Source: Alphaproteobacteria bacterium UBA2966 (GTDB lineage Bacteria > Pseudomonadota > Alphaproteobacteria > UBA2966). Taken from it: a stretch of 7,417 nucleotides of DNA. Below, one piece after another: positions 1 through 5,249 of this stretch (within the stretch, counting starts at the first letter, position 1; every line of letters starts with the position of its first letter). The stretch lies in assembly GCA_002348365.1 (NCBI GenBank), contig DEBC01000128.1, positions 1 to 7,417 of the forward strand, read 5' to 3'. The position numbers and the translations under genes are program-made. A model generated the notes under the pieces. That model was not told the origin of the DNA. It did not search any database and saw nothing but the letters and a program-made list of their open reading frames with translations.

Positions 1-3000
1 GAGTGCTTGTGCGGCAAGTACAAGCGGATGAAGTATCGCGGCATCACGTGCGAAAAGTGTGGCGTCGAAGTCACGCTGTCGAATGTGCGCCGCGAGCGCA
101 TGGGCCACATCGAGCTGGCCTCTCCGGTTGCTCACATCTGGTTCCTGAAGTCTCTGCCGAGTCGCATCGGATTGCTGCTCGACATGACCCTCAAGGAGCT
201 GGAGCGCATTCTCTACTTCGAAAGCTTCGTGGTTATCGAACCCGGCCTGACTCCGCTCCAGGAGCGTCAGATCATGTCGGAGGACGAGTATTACGAGGCC
301 CAGGACGAGTACGGCGAGGATGCCTTCACAGCCGGCATCGGTGCCGAAGCCGTCCGCGAGATCATGATCAAGATGGATCTCGAGGGTGAGCGTGATGCGG
401 TGCGCACGGAACTCGCGGAGACGACGTCGGCGGTGAAGCCGAAGAAGCTCGTGAAGCGCCTCAAGCTCATTGAATCCTTCCTCAATTCGGGCAATCGGCC
501 CGAGTGGATGATCTTGACCGTCGTGCCGATCATTCCTCCGGACCTGCGCCCTCTCGTGCCGTTGGACGGTGGCCGCTTCGCCACGTCGGATCTCAACGAT
601 CTCTATCGCCGGGTCATCAATCGGAATAACCGCCTCAAGCGGCTGATTGAACTGCGCGCGCCCGACATTATCGTTCGCAACGAGAAGCGCATGCTGCAGG
701 AGGCCGTCGACGCCCTGTTCGACAACGGCCGGCGCGGCCGGGTGATTACCGGCGCCAACAAGCGTCCGCTCAAGTCCCTGTCCGATATGCTGAAGGGCAA
801 GCAGGGCCGGTTCCGTCAGAACCTGCTTGGTAAGCGCGTCGACTACTCGGGACGCTCGGTGATTGTGGTGGGCCCGGAACTCATGCTGCACCAGTGCGGG
901 CTGCCCAAGAAGATGGCGCTCGAACTGTTCAAGCCATTCATCTATTCGAAGCTCGAGCTCAAGGGCATGGCCGCCACCATCAAGATGGCCAAGAAGTTGG
1001 TGGAGAAGGAAAGGCCCGAGGTGTGGGATATCCTCGAAGAGGTCATCCGAGAGCATCCCGTGCTTTTGAACCGCGCGCCAACGCTCCATCGTCTCGGTAT
1101 CCAGGCGTTCGAACCGGTGCTGATCGAGGGCAAGGCGATCCAGCTGCATCCATTGGTCTGTGCCGCATTCAATGCCGACTTCGACGGAGACCAGATGGCG
1201 GTCCACGTTCCGCTGTCGCTGGAGGCACAGCTGGAAGCCCGCGTGCTCATGATGTCGACGAACAATATCCTGGGCCCGGCCAACGGCAAACCCATCATCG
1301 TGCCGTCCCAGGACATCGTGCTCGGTCTCTATTACATGTCACTCATTCGGGACGGCGAGCCCGGAGAAGGGCTGGTGTTCCGCGACATCGGCGAGATCGA
1401 GCAGGCATTGCTTTCGGGTTCCGTGTCACTTCACGCAAAGATCGAAGCCCGTTACGACACGGTCGACGAAGAGGGCAACTCGGTCACGCTGCGGGTCGAG
1501 TCGACCCCGGGGCGGATGCTGCTGGCGCAAGAGCTTCCGCGTCACCCCAAGGTTGATTTCAGACTCATAAATCAGCTGCTGACGAAGCGTGAAATCACGC
1601 AACTGATCGATGTGGTCTATCGCCATTGTGGCCAGAAGGAGACGGTGATCTTCGCGGACCATTTGATGATGCTGGGTTTCGATCACGCCTGCCGTGCGGG
1701 AATCTCGTTCGGCAAGGACGACATGATCATCCCGGGGTCGAAGGAAAGCATGGTCTCGCAGACACAGCAGCTCGTGAAGGAGTACGAGCAGCAGTACGTC
1801 GACGGATTGATCACTCAGGGCGAGAAATACAACAAGGTCGTTGATGCCTGGTCGCAGTGCACCGAGCGTGTCGCCGACGAGATGATGAAGGGGATTGCCG
1901 ATTTTGGTGATCAGACGGCGTCAGACTCTGAACAGCATATGCCGGTCAATTCCATCTACATGATGGCCGACTCCGGAGCGCGGGGTTCAGCCGCTCAAAT
2001 GCGTCAGCTTGCCGGCATGCGTGGTTTGATGGCCAAGCCTTCCGGCGAGATCATCGAAACGCCGATCATCTCGAACTTCAAGGAAGGGCTGACCGTGCTC
2101 GAGTACTTCAACTCGACGCATGGTGCGCGTAAGGGATTGGCGGATACCGCCCTCAAGACGGCGAACTCCGGTTATCTGACCCGGCGTCTTGTCGATGTCG
2201 CGCAGGACTGCGTGGTCGTCGAGGTGGATTGCGGTACCAAGAATGGCCTGACAGTCAAGGAAGTGCTTGAAGGCGGTGAGGTCGTCGTGCCGTTGTCGGA
2301 GCGAATCCTCGGGAGATGTGCCGCCGTCGACGTCGTTGACCCGCTATCGGGCGAGGTCATCGTCAAAGCCGCCGCCATGATCGAAGAAGATGACATCGAA
2401 GTGATCGAGCGTGCCGGTCTCGACTCCGTCATTGTCCGGTCTGTGCTCACCTGCGAGAGCGAAGGCGGGACATGCGGCAACTGCTACGGCCGAGACCTGG
2501 CCCGCGGCACGCCCGTCAACATCGGAGAGGCGATCGGCGTTATCGCAGCCCAGTCCATCGGTGAGCCGGGAACTCAGCTGACGATGCGGACCTTCCACAT
2601 TGGTGGTACCGCGCAGGTGGCTGAGCAATCAGCCATCGAGGCCAATTCCGACGGGACCGTCAAAGTCCACAACCGCAACGTCGTGAGCGACAGCCGCGGC
2701 CGTCTCGTGGTCATGGGCCGGAATATGGAGATCATCCTCGAAGGCGAGGCGGGTCGCGAGAAAGCCCGTCACAAGCTGCCTTACGGTGCCCGGCTTGCCG
2801 TCGATGACGGATCCGTGGTCGAGAAAGGTGGCAAAATCGCGGAGTGGGATCCTTACACCATCCCCATCATCACGGAACAGAAGGGTATCGCGACGTTCCG
2901 CGATCTTCTCGATGGCGTCAGTGTCCGGGATGTGATGGACGAGGCAACGGGAATCTCAAACCGGGTCGTGGTTGACTGGCGGCAACAGCCCCAGGGCAGC

Positions 3001-3999
3001 GATCTCCGGCCTCGCGTCACGCTGCGTGACAAGGCTGGTGAGGTCGTCACGCTCGCCAACGGTCTGGAAGCGCGTTATTTCCTCTCGGTCGATGCCATTC
3101 TCAGCGTCGAGGATGGGCAGGAAGTGGATGCCGGCGACGTGTTGGCCCGTATTCCTCGCGAATCGAGCAAGACGCGCGATATCACCGGTGGTCTGCCGCG
3201 GGTCGCGGAGTTGTTTGAGGCCCGCAAGCCGAAGGACCATGCGATCATCGCCGAGGCCGATGGCCGCGTCGAGTTTGGCCGCGACTACAAGGCCAAGCGC
3301 CGGATCATCCTGAATCCGGACGACGAGAGCCAGGAGCCGCTCGAGTATCTCGTGCCGAAGGGCAAGCACTTGAGCGTGAACGAGGGTGACTGGGTCGGTA
3401 AGGGCGAACCCCTGCTCGACGGCAACCCGGTGCCCCACGATATCCTGCGCGTCATGGGTGTCGAAGCTTTGGCCAACTATCTGGTGAACGAGATCCAGGA
3501 GGTGTACCGGCTGCAGGGCGTCCGCATCAATGACAAGCACATTGAGGTGATCGTCCGTCAGATGCTCCAAAAGGTCGAAGTTCTCGACCCGGGCGAGTCG
3601 ACTCTGCTCCTGGGCGAGCAGGTCGACCGTGTCGAGTACGAGGAGGCCAACGAGCGGGCCGCGGCGGAAAACCGGAAAGAAGCGACTGTGGAGCCTGTCC
3701 TTCAAGGAATCACCAAGGCCAGCCTGCAAACCGGATCCTTCATCTCGGCTGCGTCATTCCAGGAAACCACTCGCGTGCTTACGGAAGCCGCAGTTTCCGG
3801 ACGTGTCGACCGTTTGGCAGGATTGAAGGAGAACGTGATTGTCGGTCGCCTCATCCCCGCGGGCACGGGCGCGGCTATCAGCCGTCTCAGGCAGGTTGCA
3901 GTACAACGCGACCGGGAGATTGCCGAGAGTCTCGAGGGAGAAGCGGCCGAGGCACAGATTCCAGAGGAAGAATTGGCGGCAGTCGAAGCCGGCGAATAG
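1..3999 (+). CDS. rpoC: DNA-directed RNA polymerase subunit beta' (5'-truncated)
   Basis: Encodes the beta' subunit, which with beta forms the catalytic cleft of the cytoplasmic RNA polymerase. The reading frame is open from base 1 to TAG at 3997-3999 (1332 residues). By comparison with E. coli beta' from memory about 68 N-terminal residues lie outside the window, giving a full length near 1400. Visible landmarks, in window residue numbers, are: first zinc site C2, C4, C17, C20; catalytic NADFDGD 391-397 with Mg2+-binding D393, D395, D397; F-loop about 673-690; bridge helix about 699-734; second zinc site C744, C818, C825, C828; trigger-loop TMRTFH with H866; then a proteobacterial SI3-type insertion (roughly 875-1055) before DITGGLPRV at 1060. 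The conserved C-terminal block GITKASL starts at 1236 and an acidic tail ends the protein. All key residues are intact. SGEIIETPIISNFKEGL supports an alphaproteobacterial origin. No start codon is in the window; the first ATG (28-30) is internal. Confidence 0.98.
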   Translation, partial: ECLCGKYKRMKYRGITCEKCGVEVTLSNVRRERMGHIELASPVAHIWFLKSLPSRIGLLLDMTLKELERILYFESFVVIEPGLTPLQERQIMSEDEYYEAQDEYGEDAFTAGIGAEAVREIMIKMDLEGERDAVRTELAETTSAVKPKKLVKRLKLIESFLNSGNRPEWMILTVVPIIPPDLRPLVPLDGGRFATSDLNDLYRRVINRNNRLKRLIELRAPDIIVRNEKRMLQEAVDALFDNGRRGRVITGANKRPLKSLSDMLKGKQGRFRQNLLGKRVDYSGRSVIVVGPELMLHQCGLPKKMALELFKPFIYSKLELKGMAATIKMAKKLVEKERPEVWDILEEVIREHPVLLNRAPTLHRLGIQAFEPVLIEGKAIQLHPLVCAAFNADFDGDQMAVHVPLSLEAQLEARVLMMSTNNILGPANGKPIIVPSQDIVLGLYYMSLIRDGEPGEGLVFRDIGEIEQALLSGSVSLHAKIEARYDTVDEEGNSVTLRVESTPGRMLLAQELPRHPKVDFRLINQLLTKREITQLIDVVYRHCGQKETVIFADHLMMLGFDHACRAGISFGKDDMIIPGSKESMVSQTQQLVKEYEQQYVDGLITQGEKYNKVVDAWSQCTERVADEMMKGIADFGDQTASDSEQHMPVNSIYMMADSGARGSAAQMRQLAGMRGLMAKPSGEIIETPIISNFKEGLTVLEYFNSTHGARKGLADTALKTANSGYLTRRLVDVAQDCVVVEVDCGTKNGLTVKEVLEGGEVVVPLSERILGRCAAVDVVDPLSGEVIVKAAAMIEEDDIEVIERAGLDSVIVRSVLTCESEGGTCGNCYGRDLARGTPVNIGEAIGVIAAQSIGEPGTQLTMRTFHIGGTAQVAEQSAIEANSDGTVKVHNRNVVSDSRGRLVVMGRNMEIILEGEAGREKARHKLPYGARLAVDDGSVVEKGGKIAEWDPYTIPIITEQKGIATFRDLLDGVSVRDVMDEATGISNRVVVDWRQQPQGSDLRPRVTLRDKAGEVVTLANGLEARYFLSVDAILSVEDGQEVDAGDVLARIPRESSKTRDITGGLPRVAELFEARKPKDHAIIAEADGRVEFGRDYKAKRRIILNPDDESQEPLEYLVPKGKHLSVNEGDWVGKGEPLLDGNPVPHDILRVMGVEALANYLVNEIQEVYRLQGVRINDKHIEVIVRQMLQKVEVLDPGESTLLLGEQVDRVEYEEANERAAAENRKEATVEPVLQGITKASLQTGSFISAASFQETTRVLTEAAVSGRVDRLAGLKENVIVGRLIPAGTGAAISRLRQVAVQRDREIAESLEGEAAEAQIPEEELAAVEAGE

Positions 4000-4000
4000 T

Positions 4001-4029
4001 TTCTGCCTGCAAATTGGGCAGGAACTTTC
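4001..4029 (+). terminator. possible weak terminator after rpoC
   Basis: CTGCC at 4003-4007 pairs with GGCAG at 4017-4021 across a 9-nt loop, starting 3 bases after the rpoC stop. TT 4001-4002 can add pairs with AA 4023-4024 if C4022 bulges. The following bases, CTTTCTC, are only modestly T-rich, so this is a poor intrinsic terminator. It may be a 3'-end stabilising hairpin, or termination may be Rho-dependent or absent. Confidence 0.25.
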
Positions 4030-4103
4030 TCAGGAATGCGTGGGGCCATCGTCTCGATGGCGAAATTGGAGGATCGATCTCACCGAATTTGGGGTAAATT
4101 TGG
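4011..4103. repeat. four AAATTGG/AATTTGG boxes
   Basis: AAATTGG occurs at 4011-4017 and 4063-4069, and AATTTGG at 4086-4092 and 4097-4103. Start-to-start distances are 52, 23 and 11 bp, close to whole turns of the DNA helix. The boxes are AT-rich patches in otherwise GC-rich DNA upstream of the str promoter. They could be protein-binding or bending sites. They are short enough that chance is a real alternative. Confidence 0.3.
4045..4061. repeat. perfect 7-bp inverted repeat with 3-nt loop
   Basis: GCCATCG (4045-4051) and CGATGGC (4055-4061) are perfect reverse complements around TCT. As RNA this is a tight hairpin in the rpoC 3' untranslated region. As DNA it is a compact palindrome. No T-run follows on either strand, so it is not an intrinsic terminator. 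Confidence 0.5.
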
Positions 4104-4117
4104 ACCTCAGATTCGGT
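4082..4117. repeat. inverted repeat ACCGAAT / ATTCGGT
   Basis: ACCGAAT at 4082-4088 and ATTCGGT at 4111-4117 are perfect complements across a 22-nt loop that contains one of the AATTTGG boxes. Role unknown. It could be a hairpin in read-through rpoC RNA or a spaced operator about 90 bp upstream of the predicted str start site. Confidence 0.4.
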
Positions 4118-4151
4118 CGCGGGGTGGGTGCGATCAAACCCGAAAAACCCT

Positions 4152-4173
4152 GCGGAAAGTCTAGGTTTTCCGC
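4152..4173. repeat. inverted repeat abutting the str -35 box
   Basis: GCGGAAA (4152-4158) and TTTCCGC (4167-4173) form a perfect 7-bp stem; G4159 and T4166 can add a wobble pair. The right arm ends at the base before the TTGACG box. In RNA reading in from rpoC it could be a hairpin, but no T-run follows on the + strand. In DNA its AAA and TTTT tracts sit where an UP element or an activator/repressor would contact polymerase (about -57 to -36). Confidence 0.5.
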
Positions 4174-4202
4174 TTGACGGGTAGTATACGCGTACCTATA
4201 GT
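4174..4202 (+). promoter_or_regulatory. str operon promoter (sigma70-type)
   Basis: TTGACG at 4174-4179 matches the -35 consensus TTGACA at 5 of 6 bases, and TATAGT at 4197-4202 matches TATAAT at 5 of 6, with the optimal 17-bp spacer. The next six bases, GCGCGC (4203-4208), are a strongly GC-rich discriminator. In known rRNA and r-protein promoters this makes open complexes unstable and ppGpp-sensitive, so stringent control is inferred here. The start site should be near 4207-4210, giving a leader of about 175 nt before rpsL. This is the best promoter seen in the window and is placed to drive rpsL-rpsG-fusA-tuf. Confidence 0.82.
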
Positions 4203-4210
4203 GCGCGCTC

Positions 4211-4256
4211 TTTCGTCGGCGGTGGTGGGCGGTCCCGTCTAGACGCGCTGACGAAG
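4211..4256 (+). promoter_or_regulatory. long hairpin at the 5' end of the str leader
   Basis: Bases 4211-4221 pair with 4246-4256 in an uninterrupted 11-bp stem (two G-U pairs: 4211/4256 and 4218/4249). Above an internal loop, 4224-4229 pairs with 4234-4239 (6 bp, two G-U) around a CGGU tetraloop. The element starts only a few bases after the predicted transcription start. No U-run follows, so it is not a terminator. Plausible roles are protection of the mRNA 5' end or binding by a ribosomal protein. The palindrome CGTCTAGACG (4236-4245) could form a competing fold. Confidence 0.5.
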
Positions 4257-4280
4257 ACCTTGGAGACAACAATTTGCTAG

Positions 4281-4308
4281 GCCCAACGGGTGGGCGAAGA
4301 ACACCCGT
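4281..4308 (+). promoter_or_regulatory. two mutually exclusive leader hairpins
   Basis: GCCC (4281-4284) can pair with GGGC (4292-4295). Alternatively ACGGGTG (4286-4292) can pair with CACCCGT (4302-4308) in a 7-bp stem with a 9-nt loop. The pairings share base G4292 and overlap topologically, so both cannot form together. The 7-bp alternative looks more stable. The arrangement resembles an RNA switch, but no trigger or covariation is known. Confidence 0.35.
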
Positions 4309-4317
4309 CAAGCGAGC

Positions 4318-4365
4318 ATGTCGCAGTCGCTCGTTATCGCGCGTTTTGCGTTTATCTGCGGCTGA
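4318..4365 (+). CDS. possible 15-codon leader ORF upstream of rpsL
   Basis: An ATG at 4318-4320 opens a frame of 15 codons, MSQSLVIARFAFICG, closed by TGA at 4363-4365, 17 nt before the rpsL start and in a different frame from it. It is the only ATG in the predicted str leader. The start codon lies at the edge of the loop of a small stem (CGAGC 4313-4317 with GCTCG 4329-4333). The Shine-Dalgarno match is poor (GAG at 4314-4316, one base from ATG), so translation is doubtful. If translated it could couple ribosome passage to leader folding or to rpsL re-initiation. I do not recognise the peptide. Confidence 0.15.
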   Translation: MSQSLVIARFAFICG

Positions 4366-4370
4366 CACCG

Positions 4371-4375
4371 GGAAG
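4371..4375 (+). promoter_or_regulatory. rpsL ribosome binding site
   Basis: GGAAG at 4371-4375, 7 nt before ATG 4383, is a moderate Shine-Dalgarno sequence. It fixes the start at 4383 rather than the in-frame GTG at 4290, as does the exact family N-terminus MPTVNQL. Its first two G residues belong to CACCGGG (4366-4372), which can pair with CCCGGTG at 4424-4430 inside rpsL. Confidence 0.65.
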
Positions 4376-4382
4376 AGACACG

Positions 4383-4754
4383 ATGCCTACAGTCAATCAG
4401 TTGGTTCGCCACGGGCGAGTACGCCCGGTGAAGCGGAAAAAGACGCCAGCGATGCAGCAATGCCCGCAAAAACGGGGTGTTTGCACGCGCGTCTACACGA
4501 CGACACCGAAGAAGCCCAACTCGGCCTTGCGCAAAGTGGCGCGTGTGCGACTGACAAACGGGTTCGAGGTCCTCAGCTACATTCCCGGCGAGGGGCATAA
4601 TCTTCAGGAACATTCGGTGGTGATGATTCGAGGCGGGCGGGTCAAGGATCTTCCCGGCGTGCGCTATCACATCATCCGCGGTGTCCTCGATACACAGGGC
4701 ATCAGCGATCGCCGGCAGCGGCGATCGAAATACGGCGCCAAGCGTCCGCGTTAG
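4383..4754 (+). CDS. rpsL: 30S ribosomal protein S12
   Basis: S12 sits at the 30S decoding centre and subunit interface, where it helps control codon-anticodon accuracy. The product is 123 residues, about the family norm. Numbering matches E. coli through the conserved core: PQKRGVCTRVYTTTPKKPNSALRK spans 28-51 with K43, and VKDLPGVRYH spans 87-96 with K88, D89 (methylthiolated in many bacteria) and P91. K43, K88 and P91, common sites of streptomycin-resistance changes, are all wild type. The C-terminus is the usual basic RSKYGAKRPR. Residues 10-20 (HGRVRPVKRKK) form the variable basic N-terminal extension. It is the first gene of the str operon, 383 bp after rpoC. rpsG follows after 12 bp, so the two are almost certainly co-transcribed and probably translationally coupled. 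Confidence 0.98.
   Translation: MPTVNQLVRHGRVRPVKRKKTPAMQQCPQKRGVCTRVYTTTPKKPNSALRKVARVRLTNGFEVLSYIPGEGHNLQEHSVVMIRGGRVKDLPGVRYHIIRGVLDTQGISDRRQRRSKYGAKRPR
4410..4430 (+). promoter_or_regulatory. GC-rich hairpin in early rpsL codons
   Basis: CGGGCG (4412-4417) pairs perfectly with CGCCCG (4422-4427) around an AGTA tetraloop. With G4428 bulged, C4410 and A4411 add pairs with G4430 and T4429. It lies 27 nt after the start codon in codons 10-16. It competes with a 7-bp pairing between CCCGGTG (4424-4430) and CACCGGG (4366-4372) next to the Shine-Dalgarno. It may simply reflect GC-rich basic codons. Confidence 0.4.
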
Positions 4755-4764
4755 GGATATAGGG
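4753..4764 (+). promoter_or_regulatory. weak, doubled rpsG ribosome binding site
   Basis: Two AGGG cores precede the rpsG ATG (4767): 4753-4756, which overlaps the rpsL stop codon and leaves a 10-nt spacer, and 4761-4764, only 2 nt from ATG. The first is better placed. Its overlap with the rpsL stop suggests that terminating ribosomes feed rpsG initiation. Confidence 0.5.
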
Positions 4765-4766
4765 CA

Positions 4767-5237
4767 ATGTCACGTCGGCACCGAGCTGAAAAGCGGGAAA
4801 CCTTTCCTGATCCCAAATTTGGCGATCAGGTGGTCAGTAAGTTCATGAGCTGTATCATGCTTGATGGCAAGAAGTCGGTTGCCGAGCGCATCGTTTACGG
4901 TGCGCTCGATGCCATTGAGGAGAAGGTCAACCAGGATCCGGTCGGTGTCTTTCATGAGGCGCTCGACAACGTCAAGCCGGCGATCGAGGTCCGGTCCCGA
5001 CGAGTTGGCGGCGCGACCTATCAAGTCCCGGTCGAGGTGCGTGATGACCGTCGTCAGGCTCTAGCCATCCGCTGGCTGATTGACGCTGCGCGTGGCCGAT
5101 CGGAGAACACCATGGTGGAACGGTTGTCGGGTGAGCTTCTCGACGCCGCCAATAACCGGGGCTCGGCGGTGAAGAAGCGGGAAGACACGCACCGCATGGC
5201 CGAAGCCAACAAAGCGTTTTCGCACTACCGCTGGTAG
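4767..5237 (+). CDS. rpsG: 30S ribosomal protein S7
   Basis: S7 is a primary 16S rRNA-binding protein that nucleates assembly of the 30S head and lines the E site. The product is 156 residues, the usual length for the short bacterial form. It starts with the basic rRNA-contact segment MSRRHRAEKR. The conserved beta-hairpin EVRSRRVGGATYQVPVEV is at 74-91, followed by QALAIRWLIDAAR (97-109) and the C-terminal block KREDTHRMAEANKAFSHYRW (137-156). The YRW end is typical of alphaproteobacteria, while E. coli S7 has a longer tail. The start is fixed by the family N-terminus. In E. coli, S7 represses the str operon by binding the rpsL-rpsG intercistronic RNA. Here that spacer is only 12 nt, so any S7 feedback must use another site. 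fusA follows after 27 bp. Confidence 0.98.
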   Translation: MSRRHRAEKRETFPDPKFGDQVVSKFMSCIMLDGKKSVAERIVYGALDAIEEKVNQDPVGVFHEALDNVKPAIEVRSRRVGGATYQVPVEVRDDRRQALAIRWLIDAARGRSENTMVERLSGELLDAANNRGSAVKKREDTHRMAEANKAFSHYRW

Positions 5238-5249
5238 CGGCGAGTATTC

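Larger units (their letters stand above)
4000..4382. other. rpoC-rpsL intergenic region
   Basis: This is the only gene-free stretch over 300 bases. From left to right it holds a weak terminator-like hairpin just after rpoC, several inverted repeats up to 4173, a well-matched sigma70-type promoter at 4174-4202, and a leader of about 170 nt with several possible stem-loops and one possible tiny ORF. I see no credible protein gene on either strand. Open frames starting at non-ATG codons inside it (TTG 4274, GTG 4290) run into rpsL and look like chance. No tRNA or rRNA signature is visible. It separates the rpoC transcription unit from the str operon, so it probably combines a 3' UTR, a promoter and a regulatory leader. 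Confidence 0.85.

Noticed and set aside
2956..3729. 257-codon open frame on the minus strand opposite rpoC
   Set aside because: Shadow of rpoC codon usage, with no recognisable motifs in the translation.
4130..4173. Minus-strand intrinsic terminator (stem 4152-4173 followed by TTTTT)
   Set aside because: The T5 run begins four bases beyond the stem and is followed by GC. There is no minus-strand gene whose transcript it would end, since rpsL and its neighbours are all on the + strand.
4290..4382. In-frame GTG start extending S12 by 31 residues
   Set aside because: The S12 family starts at MPTVNQL (4383) and GGAAG sits 7 nt upstream. The extension lies in a region that can form leader hairpins and does not match the family.
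4274..4600. TTG-initiated frame overlapping rpsL
   Set aside because: It overlaps essential rpsL in another reading frame, is rich in Arg/Ser from frame-shifted codons and matches nothing I recognise.
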